From the NCBI GenBank assembly GCA_937132175.1, contig CAKZNU010000085.1:1-7693 (forward strand): a DNA stretch of 7,693 nt, written 5' to 3'. Numbering within the stretch: position 1 is the first letter of the stretch; each line of letters starts with the position of its first letter. The notes under the pieces were generated by a model that saw only the letters and a program-made list of their open reading frames with translations, did not search any database and was not told the DNA's origin. Shown here one piece after another: positions 1-5,662 of the stretch. The translations under genes and the position numbers were made by a program. The DNA comes from an uncultured euryarchaeote (GTDB taxonomy: Archaea; Nanohalarchaeota; Nanosalinia; Nanosalinales; Nanosalinaceae).

Positions 1-355
1 TACTGAACCTATCAATGATTTCTTGAAATCTGTTTTCAGAGAGGTATTCCCATGAATCTTCTCCTGTCCAGTCCCAGTTACCTGGAACAAGAAAAACCGG
101 TTTACCAAAGGAATCAAGATACTCAAGAACTTCTCTACCTTCTTCCAGTGATTCAACGATTTTCTCCTTTGCCTCTTGTTCTCCCAGAATACGCCACCAG
201 TCTCGATCGTTTTCCTTCGAGGCGAACATCGCATCCCGGACATCGGCCGGGTCTCCGCATATGTCACCGGTTGCAAGGATCAGATCCGCTTCCTCAGCTT
301 CTTGATCTACACTAGGCTTCACACCATGACAGTCACCGACGACGAGAATCCTCAT
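1..355 (-). CDS. Calcineurin-like metallophosphoesterase, N-terminal part (runs off left edge)
   Basis: Reading the minus strand from the ATG at 353-355 gives an open frame of 118 codons to the window edge, so the C-terminus is missing. The protein begins MRILVVGDCHG, the first metal-binding motif of calcineurin-like phosphoesterases (GDxHG, D8 and H10). It continues with GDICGDP (second motif, D31) and PGNWD (residues 91-95, third motif, normally GNHD/E). The order and the spacing of about 23 and 60 residues fit the family, which hydrolyses phosphomonoesters or phosphodiesters using a two-metal centre in the cytoplasm. The substrate cannot be told. Trp at the usual His of the third motif is a deviation, so this may be a specialised subfamily. 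The middle (about residues 44-80) is rich in Glu and Lys and likely helical. No Shine-Dalgarno sequence precedes the ATG, which suggests a leaderless transcript. The gene is divergent from valS. The family call is firm; the specificity is unknown. Confidence 0.88.
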   Translation of the reverse strand, partial: MRILVVGDCHGVKPSVDQEAEEADLILATGDICGDPADVRDAMFASKENDRDWWRILGEQEAKEKIVESLEEGREVLEYLDSFGKPVFLVPGNWDWTGEDSWEYLSENRFQEIIDRFS

Positions 356-590
356 GTAAATTTACGGATATTAAATCTATTTACCTTTTTCTCCACTTTT
401 CCAAATAAGCCAGAGTGTCCTGAAGCTATCCGTGTTGAATAACTGAAGCAAGTACATAAAGTTCTTTCACGGCGCAGAAACTCCTAGACCTGAATGTTTT
501 TCCCGATAGAAGTTTTGTCCCTGTGATCAGGTTCTTTTCCACATATACCGTAGACCACCAACGTGCCGATTCTTTCTCACGATAAAATCG
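356..590. other. Divergent non-coding gap between phosphoesterase and valS
   Basis: No convincing gene was found here on either strand; the only frames are a few tens of codons long and lack recognisable motifs. The first about 35 bp are AT-rich (TTTAATAT and GTAAATAG on the minus strand, about 368-385) and probably hold the phosphoesterase promoter, although the exact TATA box is ambiguous. Positions 520-531 hold a small inverted repeat (CCTG-TGAT-CAGG) followed by a T-rich stretch. It could be a weak hairpin, but nothing ties it to a function. The remainder shows no RNA-gene signature that I recognise. Confidence 0.4.
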
Positions 591-597
591 TTTTAAA
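591..597 (+). promoter_or_regulatory. Archaeal TATA box for valS
   Basis: TTTTAAA centred 38 bp before the ATG at 632 predicts a transcription start near 619 and a leader of about 12 nt. That leader holds GAGGA (622-626), a Shine-Dalgarno-like sequence five bases before the ATG. The box lies inside any reading frame opened from the GTG at 563. That argues for the shorter start. Confidence 0.6.
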
Positions 598-631
598 CCT
601 TCCTCGGAAAGCCTGGGTTAAGAGGATATGC

Positions 632-3217
632 ATGCTTGGAGATTACACGCCTGAAGACTATGAGCCGAAATGGAGCCAGAGATGGGTGGAAAATGATACT
701 TACGAGTTCAGGGAGAGCGGAAACGAGGTTTTCTCAGTGGATACACCTCCTCCGACGGTTTCTGGCAGCCTGCACTTCGGGCATACATACGGCAATACGT
801 TGACTGATTTCAAGGCACGGTTTGAACGCATGAGAGGTAAGGACGTGATTTTTCCCTTTGGTTACGACAACAACGGGATAGCCTCCGAGCGTCTGACGGA
901 GCGGGAACGTGGTATCCGGCATCAGGACTTTACCAGGCGTGAGTTTCAGGAGAAATGCAGGGAGGTCTGCCAGGAGTACGAAGACGAGTTCACTGATGCA
1001 ATGCAGGAGTTCGCGTTCTCGATGGACTGGAGCAGTACCTACAAGACTATAGATCCCGAGGTCCAGAGGGTCTCACAGCTTTCCTTCGTGGATCTCTACG
1101 ATCAGGGAAGGGAGTACAGGCAGAAGGCGCCGGCAATCTGGTGTCCGGAGTGTGAGACCGCTATCTCACAGGTTGAGACCGAGGACATGGAGGAGGGATC
1201 ACATTTCAACGACATAGAGTTTTCTCTGGCGACGGGAAACGGCTCTGTGGTAATATCTACGACCCGGCCAGAGCTTCTTCCGGCATGTGTGGCTATTATC
1301 GTACATCCTGAGGACGAGACCAACGATGGTCTTGTCGGGGAGAAAGCGGAGGTCCCTCTCTTCGGATACGAGGTCCCGATTATTGAAGATGAACGTGTCG
1401 ATCAGGATACCGGGTCAGGGGTTGTCATGTGTTGTACGTTCGGGGACAAGACCGACATCGAATGGTACCAGGCCCACGATCTTGATCTACGGGTTGCAAT
1501 GGATGAAACCGGTCACATGACCGAGCTTGCGGGAGAGTACGAGGGAATGGAGAGACATGATGCCAGAGACGAAATCGTTGAGAGCCTGGATTCAGAGGGC
1601 CTCCTGCCGGATAGATGGAGTATCGAACACACGGTACAGGTACATGAAAGATGTGATGAGCCGGTAGAGTACATGGTTACAGAGCAGTGGTACATCAAGA
1701 TGCTGGATCGCAAGGAAAAGTATCTTGAGGCCGGCAAGGAGATGGAATGGTTCCCGGAGAAGATGTATTCACGTTACAGACACTGGATAGAAGGTCTGGA
1801 ATGGGACTGGTGTATCTCCCGCCAGAGGGACTCGGGAATCCCGATCCCTGTCTGGTACTGTACGGACTGCGGACAGGAACTTATCGCGGACAAGGAGAGG
1901 CTTCCGGTAGACCCGATAGAGGACGATCCTGAAACTGGGAAATGTCCGGAGTGTGGAGGCACGGAGTTTGAGCCGGAGAAGGACGTACTGGATACCTGGG
2001 CGACGTCCTCGCTGACACCTCTCGTGAATGCGGGCTGGGACTGGAACGGCGAGGAGTTCGAGATGGAGAACCCTGACCTTTACCCTATGAACCTGAGGCC
2101 TCAGGGACACGACATCATAAGCTTCTGGCTGTTTCACACCGTCGTAAAATGCGTGGAACACACCGATGAGGTACCTTTCGAAGAGGTTATGATCAACGGA
2201 CATGTACTGGATGAGAACCGGGAGAAGATGTCCAAATCGAGGGGCAACGTTACAACCCCGGAAGAGATCCTCGAGGATCACCCGGTTGATGCCGCAAGAT
2301 ACTGGGGAGGACAGGCATCCGTCGGAGACGACCTCGCCCTCAAAGAAAAGGATCTTGTAGAAGGAGAAAAGCTGATGAGGAAGCTGTGGAACGCCTCAAA
2401 GCTTGTAGACGATCTAACCCCGCACAAGGATCTGGATCTTGAGTACGGAGACCTAGAGGAGGTAGACAGATGGATTCTGGCGGAGCTCGATGACCTGATA
2501 GAGACCGTGACACAGGACTTCGAGCACTACAGATTCTCACATGCCAGAGACGCCATCAGATCAACCTTCTTCAGTACATACTGTGGTGACTACCTCGAGA
2601 TCACCAAGCAAAGGCTTGAGGACGGGGATTCGGAGTCAGCCCGTTTCACCCTTGTCGAGACACACAGGAAGTTCCTGAAGATGCTGGCACCGATACTTTC
2701 ACACACGACAGAAGAAATCTGGAACGAGATGTATGAAAACACCTCTGTCCACAGATCCGACTGGCCACAGAGTACAGGCATAGATGCCGATACAGATAGA
2801 GGTGAGACTGCGATGCAAGTGATCTCCGCCCTGAGGAAGTACAAGACGGGGAACCAGATGTCACTGAACCAGGAGCTAGAGAAGGTAAGGGTTCACGGCG
2901 ATGTCTCCGGCTTCGAGCACGCGGTAAAAGAAGCTATGCACGTGAAGGAACTCGAGGCCAGACAGGATACTCCCGAGACGGAAAACCAGGTGATAGAGAT
3001 CAAGCTGGATTACTCCGTGGCAGGACCCAGATACGGTGAGAAGGTAGATGAGATAGAGGAAGCTCTTGAAAACAACGAGTGGATAATTGAGGACGGCAGG
3101 CTTCAGGCTGCAGGTGAATACCTCAAGCCGGAAACCTTCGAGGTGATCGAGGAGAAAAGGTATACGGGAGAAGGCGAGATGATCGAGACCGAAAACGCCG
3201 AGGTAATCGTCCTCTAG
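632..3217 (+). CDS. valS: Valyl-tRNA synthetase (class Ia)
   Basis: This enzyme attaches valine to tRNA-Val in the cytoplasm and edits mischarged threonine. The 861-residue product has the class I signatures: PPPTVSGSLHFGH with HIGH variant HFGH at residues 48-51, and KMSKS at 532-536 followed by RGN. The CP1 editing domain shows TTRPE (210-214) and the ValRS-typical CTFGDKTD (268-275). Two zinc knuckles are visible: C171/C174, and C410/C413 with C438/C441. WDWCISRQR and DVLDTWATSS match the catalytic core, and the DYLEITKQR region belongs to the anticodon-binding domain. Length and the KxKDLVEGEKLMRKLWNASK segment are of archaeal type. The frame can be opened upstream to a GTG at 563, but the ATG at 632 is preferred: it has GAGGA five bases upstream and a TATA box at 591-597, and the upstream residues resemble no ValRS. 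The protein is strongly acidic, as in salt-adapted archaea. It converges with the methyltransferase gene, sharing a CTAG. Confidence 0.96.
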   Translation: MLGDYTPEDYEPKWSQRWVENDTYEFRESGNEVFSVDTPPPTVSGSLHFGHTYGNTLTDFKARFERMRGKDVIFPFGYDNNGIASERLTERERGIRHQDFTRREFQEKCREVCQEYEDEFTDAMQEFAFSMDWSSTYKTIDPEVQRVSQLSFVDLYDQGREYRQKAPAIWCPECETAISQVETEDMEEGSHFNDIEFSLATGNGSVVISTTRPELLPACVAIIVHPEDETNDGLVGEKAEVPLFGYEVPIIEDERVDQDTGSGVVMCCTFGDKTDIEWYQAHDLDLRVAMDETGHMTELAGEYEGMERHDARDEIVESLDSEGLLPDRWSIEHTVQVHERCDEPVEYMVTEQWYIKMLDRKEKYLEAGKEMEWFPEKMYSRYRHWIEGLEWDWCISRQRDSGIPIPVWYCTDCGQELIADKERLPVDPIEDDPETGKCPECGGTEFEPEKDVLDTWATSSLTPLVNAGWDWNGEEFEMENPDLYPMNLRPQGHDIISFWLFHTVVKCVEHTDEVPFEEVMINGHVLDENREKMSKSRGNVTTPEEILEDHPVDAARYWGGQASVGDDLALKEKDLVEGEKLMRKLWNASKLVDDLTPHKDLDLEYGDLEEVDRWILAELDDLIETVTQDFEHYRFSHARDAIRSTFFSTYCGDYLEITKQRLEDGDSESARFTLVETHRKFLKMLAPILSHTTEEIWNEMYENTSVHRSDWPQSTGIDADTDRGETAMQVISALRKYKTGNQMSLNQELEKVRVHGDVSGFEHAVKEAMHVKELEARQDTPETENQVIEIKLDYSVAGPRYGEKVDEIEEALENNEWIIEDGRLQAAGEYLKPETFEVIEEKRYTGEGEMIETENAEVIVL

Positions 3218-3810
3218 GCTTTCTCGGCAAGCACCCAGTAATGGTGCTCTTCCTCGTTCTTTTCCTCATAGGTCTCTACGATCCTGAAGCCTGCGTTTGT
3301 TATTATCTCCTTGTTTTTCTCCGGTGAGTAACTGCTCCAGACAAGCTCCGAGCCAGCAAACTCTGACTCATGTTTCTCCATGTCTCCACCACCTACAGTC
3401 ACAAGCATCACTCCGTCCTCGCTCAGCTTCTCATAAATAAACTCAAAGAGGTCCGAGTGTTTCTCTCTTTCCAGATGGAATATGGCGTAGAAGCTGACCA
3501 CAGCGTCAAAGCCATTTTCCTGTACCGAGAAGAAGTCTCCCTGCTGAAAATCTCCCTCAGGAACGTTTTCACGGGCGGAGGAGATATGTTTCGAAACCAG
3601 GTCTACTCCGGTGATATCAAAGCCCCGATCTACTAGGTATCTATCAAATGGTTCTCCGGTACCACAGCCTAAGTCCAAGACCTTCTCTCCTTGAGCCATA
3701 GACTCCATCTTCTCCAGGAGTTCTTTCTCGTGTTCTCTGACTTCACGTGTACTCCTCTTTTCACCCTCGTAATCTCCTGCTTCGTAGCCACTCCTTACTT
3801 TTTCCTTCAT
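3214..3810 (-). CDS. Class I SAM-dependent methyltransferase
   Basis: The 198-residue product has a Rossmann-type methyltransferase core. Motif I is VLDLGCGTGEP (44-54), which binds S-adenosylmethionine. The acidic residue ending strand 2 is D70 in ITGVDLVSKHISSAR. GDFF (91-94) follows, and FDAVVSFYAIFHLERE (101-116) covers motif IV and the post-motif region. A LSEDGVMLVTVGGG strand (about 119-132) matches the usual late strand. The first about 38 residues are charged and helical. The substrate is not evident: similar proteins methylate small molecules, quinones or tRNA. The ATG at 3810 lies 11 nt after the 3' end of tRNA-Cys on the same strand. There is no room for a separate promoter outside the tRNA body, so co-transcription is likely. 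The short leader AAAGTGATACT contains GTGAT, a partial match to the archaeal Shine-Dalgarno consensus GGAGGTGATC. The stop overlaps the valS stop by four bases. The fold is sure; the role is unknown. Confidence 0.9.
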   Translation of the reverse strand: MKEKVRSGYEAGDYEGEKRSTREVREHEKELLEKMESMAQGEKVLDLGCGTGEPFDRYLVDRGFDITGVDLVSKHISSARENVPEGDFQQGDFFSVQENGFDAVVSFYAIFHLEREKHSDLFEFIYEKLSEDGVMLVTVGGGDMEKHESEFAGSELVWSSYSPEKNKEIITNAGFRIVETYEEKNEEEHHYWVLAEKA

Positions 3811-3821
3811 AGTATCACTTT

Positions 3822-3907
3822 AGCCGGGGCCGGGATTTGCACCCGGGTCGTCCGCTTTATGCCTACAAGGTCTGCAGGCGGATGCATAACTACTCTGCCA
3901 CCCCGGC
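3822..3907 (-). tRNA. trnC: tRNA-Cys (anticodon GCA), with intron
   Basis: Read on the minus strand, a perfect 7-bp acceptor stem (GCCGGGG with CCCCGGC) encloses a D arm with a 3-bp stem (GCA/TGC) and an anticodon stem TCCGC/GCGGA. The loop is C-T-GCA-G-A after splicing. A 4-nt variable loop (CGAC) and a T arm CCGGG/CCCGG follow. Anticodon bases are at 3873-3875. The unpaired base after the acceptor is U73, the discriminator characteristic of tRNA-Cys, which supports the identity. CCA is not encoded. A 15-nt insertion interrupts the anticodon loop. Two bases of the elbow differ from the norm: the T loop is TGCAAAT (G at position 55) and the D loop reads AGTAGTT(A), putting A where G18 is expected. 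The mature molecule would be 71 nt before CCA addition. Confidence 0.93.
3857..3871 (-). other. 15-nt tRNA-Cys intron at position 37/38
   Basis: Removing ACCTTGTAGGCATAA restores a normal 7-nt anticodon loop closed by the perfect stem TCCGC/GCGGA. A relaxed bulge-helix-bulge can be drawn. Loop bases U33-G34-C35 pair with G-C-A of the intron, with a C32-U mismatch as a fourth step. They are flanked by three-base bulges AGA and AAA. Cutting after the second base of each bulge gives exactly this intron. Archaeal tRNA endonuclease would be the processing enzyme. The boundaries follow from the sequence; the fold is inferred. Confidence 0.8.
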
Positions 3908-3934
3908 CCTGTTAACCATACAGTGTTCACCGGG

Positions 3935-3944
3935 TTTTTTTAAA
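3935..3944 (-). promoter_or_regulatory. TATA box for tRNA-Cys (and probably the methyltransferase)
   Basis: On the minus strand the sequence reads TTTAAAAAAA, centred about 32 bp upstream of the tRNA 5' end. A start about 25 bp downstream would fall near 3915, giving a short 5' leader to be removed by RNase P. Confidence 0.55.
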
Positions 3945-3965
3945 CAGGCTCTGGCATCCATCTGA

Positions 3966-3973
3966 TTTTTATA
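3966..3973 (+). promoter_or_regulatory. TATA box for the PqqB-like gene
   Basis: TTTTTATA centred about 37 bp before the ATG at 4007 predicts a start near 3995 and a leader of about a dozen bases. It lies only about 22 bp from the oppositely oriented tRNA-Cys TATA box, forming a compact divergent promoter. No Shine-Dalgarno sequence is seen before the ATG. Confidence 0.5.
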
Positions 3974-4006
3974 CCGAAAACAGCAGTATCTGTATGTGTC
4001 TGCCGT

Positions 4007-4813
4007 ATGAAAGCCCAGATTCTTGGAAACGTACAGGACGGTGGCGTACCACATCTTGGATGTGAATGTGACGTCTGTGAAACAGCAAGAGAAAACCCCG
4101 CTGAAAGGAAGCTTATATCATCGGTGATGCTGAAACAGAGCAGCGACCAGGAGTCGGCCACATACCTGATAGATGCAACCCCGGACATAAGAAATCAGAT
4201 AGGAACCAGGTACATCGACGGTGTCTTCATACCTCTGGCCACCCTTGGACATATAACAGGCCTGGAGTTTTTCGGCCCGGAGGGTCCTGACGCCACAGAG
4301 CTTAGTGTCTACTGTAGCTCGGATGTACAGGAGTACATGATGGAAAACGATCCCTACAGACTGCTGATAGACAGGGATACCGTAGAGACCCATACTGTCA
4401 AGCAAGGAGACGCAGTTGAGATACAGGGAGGAAGCGTAGAGATAATGAACTTCTACCATGGACACGTAAACTACCAGACCACAGGATACATGGTCCACGG
4501 TCAGTCCCGCAAACTTTTCTTCCTGGACGATATCATGGAGTTCACGGAGGAAATCAAGGACGCAATCAGAAAGGCGGATGTTGCCCTGGTTGACGGCACC
4601 TTCTGGAGCACGGAAGAGATTGATCGGTACGAAGAGGTTCCTCATCCACCTATCAGACGCAGCCTTGACCAGCTCCAGGGTATAGACACCGATATATACT
4701 TCACACATATGAACCATACCAATCCGGTACTGAGAGAGGACAGCGAGGAAAGACAGGAGGTAAAGGAAAGAGGATTTAACGTAGCGGAAAGAGGCCACGA
4801 GTTCAACCTATGA
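4007..4813 (+). CDS. PqqB-like metallo-beta-lactamase-fold protein
   Basis: The 268-residue product matches the PqqB-like branch of the metallo-beta-lactamase superfamily. It starts with LGNVQDGGVPHLGCECDVC, which contains the C-x-C-x2-C zinc cluster (C19, C21, C24). DATPDIR (56-62) corresponds to the family's N/DAxPDIR. GHITGL (81-86) is the equivalent of the H-x-H-x-D-H region. HGHVNY is at 151-156, FFLDD (171-175) and LVDGTF (194-199) carry late metal-site acids, VPHPPI is at 211-216, and FTHMNHTNP (242-250) is the C-terminal His motif. Only the last His of the classical motif is present (PLATLGH); the first two are Leu and Thr. Known members include PqqB of pyrroloquinoline quinone synthesis and uncharacterised hydrolases. 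No other pqq gene is nearby, so a PQQ role is not supported. It is probably cytoplasmic, with no signal peptide. Its stop overlaps the next gene by ATGA, which points to translational coupling with a membrane protein. Confidence 0.85.
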   Translation: MKAQILGNVQDGGVPHLGCECDVCETARENPAERKLISSVMLKQSSDQESATYLIDATPDIRNQIGTRYIDGVFIPLATLGHITGLEFFGPEGPDATELSVYCSSDVQEYMMENDPYRLLIDRDTVETHTVKQGDAVEIQGGSVEIMNFYHGHVNYQTTGYMVHGQSRKLFFLDDIMEFTEEIKDAIRKADVALVDGTFWSTEEIDRYEEVPHPPIRRSLDQLQGIDTDIYFTHMNHTNPVLREDSEERQEVKERGFNVAERGHEFNL

Positions 4814-5184
4814 AACTCGGACAGCTGGGACGAGTTGACAGACACAGGGAAGACATAGACTCCAGGTGGAGGATCACACTAGTCTGTTCCCTCATGATCG
4901 CCGCCGTCTTGATGCTGCAGATCGGTAATCCGACCTCTGTCTCCGTCCTCGGACTTTTACTCTGTATCGTGAACACTGCAGGATACTCCCTGACGATTAC
5001 GAGAGACTCAGTCAACGTTCTGGCAGCCTCAGCACAGTCTCTGATGGCGTCCACTGGCTTTGTACTGGTGACCGCAGTCTCCCTATCAGAGTATCTGGAG
5101 CCTTCAGGAGTGATTACCGGTGCCTACCTCGCAATCTTTGGAGTCATCTCCCTAGTCCTTGCTCCGGTAAAGGCTCAGGCATAA
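4810..5184 (+). CDS. Small four-helix membrane protein, unknown function
   Basis: I do not recognise this 124-residue protein. It has a charged N-terminus (residues 1-20, several Arg, Asp and Lys) followed by four hydrophobic stretches long enough to cross the membrane: about 21-39, 43-63, 68-91 and 100-120. Short loops separate them. The third stretch contains small residues (AASAQSLMAST), suggesting tight helix packing. There is no signal-peptide cleavage site and there are no catalytic motifs. Positive charges before helix 1 would tend to keep the N-terminus in the cytoplasm. The ATG overlaps the stop of the PqqB-like gene by four bases, so the two are very likely one operon and translationally coupled. 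The second protein could act as a membrane partner or simply be co-expressed. It ends three bases before the probable TATA box of the next gene. Confidence 0.75.
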   Translation: MKLGQLGRVDRHREDIDSRWRITLVCSLMIAAVLMLQIGNPTSVSVLGLLLCIVNTAGYSLTITRDSVNVLAASAQSLMASTGFVLVTAVSLSEYLEPSGVITGAYLAIFGVISLVLAPVKAQA

Positions 5185-5186
5185 CC

Positions 5187-5194
5187 TATTAAAT
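5187..5194 (+). promoter_or_regulatory. TATA box for the acidic helical protein
   Basis: TATTAAAT is centred 25 bp before the ATG at 5216, exactly the distance expected to a transcription start. The mRNA is therefore probably leaderless. An AGGT sequence five bases before the ATG would be upstream of that start. Confidence 0.5.
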
Positions 5195-5215
5195 CATCGC
5201 CAACAATAGGTAAGT

Positions 5216-5617
5216 ATGGCAGAAGAACTACAGGAAGCGGCAAGAAAGATACATGAAGAATTAAGTGATGTGAGAGAGAAAAGGAGTCAACTGGCAGAAA
5301 AACTCGGTGAAATTGCGGAAGCAGCAACTGAAGCTGCCGAGATGGTGAAAAGCACATCTGATGATCTTCCCGAAGCTGACAGCCTTCTACGGGATATAGC
5401 CCAAGGTAACCACGGCGGTGAAGAAGAGGTTCAGGAGGCGAAGGAGCTTGTTCATGACGTTGACGAGGTCGCGTACTCAGATGAAGAGGTCGCGGAAAGG
5501 CTGAGAAAGATTGAGGAAGGGATAAAATCACTCATAGAAGGAGAGGCCAGCGTTATTAAAGAGGACGAAGACCTAGAACGGAAGGCGAGAGCCTTCGTAG
5601 ATATGGCGGAGAAGTAG
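5216..5617 (+). CDS. Acidic, helical (probably coiled-coil) protein, unknown function
   Basis: No family is recognised for this 133-residue protein. It is dominated by Glu, Ala, Lys, Asp, Arg and Leu, with heptad-like hydrophobic spacing. The first segment is about residues 2-63 and the second about 70-131. A QGNHGG linker at about 63-68 separates them, so it may fold as a helical hairpin or dimeric coiled coil. There is no Cys, no membrane segment and no signal peptide. It is strongly acidic, in keeping with a salt-adapted proteome. It is set apart from the upstream membrane-protein gene by its own promoter and from the downstream SRP RNA by a T-rich tract, so it appears to be a single-gene transcript. 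A structural or scaffold role is possible but only a guess. Consistent codon use and a good promoter support it as a real gene. Confidence 0.72.
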   Translation: MAEELQEAARKIHEELSDVREKRSQLAEKLGEIAEAATEAAEMVKSTSDDLPEADSLLRDIAQGNHGGEEEVQEAKELVHDVDEVAYSDEEVAERLRKIEEGIKSLIEGEASVIKEDEDLERKARAFVDMAEK

Positions 5618-5634
5618 AGCCATCTGTATCGAGA

Positions 5635-5642
5635 CTTTTAAC
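5635..5642 (+). promoter_or_regulatory. TATA box for SRP RNA
   Basis: CTTTTAAC is centred about 25 bp before 5663, the 5' end predicted independently from pairing of the RNA's two ends. The agreement supports both calls. Confidence 0.6.
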
Positions 5643-5652
5643 CTTTCCATAT

Positions 5653-5662
5653 CTTCTTTTTT
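5653..5662 (+). terminator. T-rich tract, possible terminator of the upstream gene
   Basis: The tract CTTCTTTTTT sits 36 bp after the stop of the acidic-protein gene and immediately before the SRP RNA 5' end. Runs of T on the coding strand terminate archaeal RNA polymerase. A terminator here would stop read-through into the SRP RNA, but the tract may simply be spacer between TATA box and start. Confidence 0.3.

Noticed and set aside
52..442. Two short plus-strand ORFs at the left end
   Set aside because: They are antisense to the phosphoesterase, whose metal motifs are clear on the minus strand; the plus-strand translations show no recognisable family and unnatural composition.
393..590. Short ORFs or a small RNA in the divergent gap
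   Set aside because: Minus-strand frames of about 14 and 24 codons lack ribosome sites and motifs, and the CCTG/CAGG hairpin at 520-531 is too short to claim an RNA gene.
1769..2281. 170-residue minus-strand ORF inside valS
   Set aside because: It is antisense to the conserved catalytic region of ValRS, including KMSKS; the open frame is a by-product of codon use.
4118..4798. 226-residue minus-strand ORF opposite the PqqB-like gene
   Set aside because: It lies wholly antisense to a gene with conserved motifs, and its translation has no motifs or promoter.
4007..4813. PqqB itself and a PQQ biosynthesis cluster
   Set aside because: Only the PqqB-like fold is present; there is no pqqA, C, D or E nearby and the metal motif differs, so the gene symbol was withheld.
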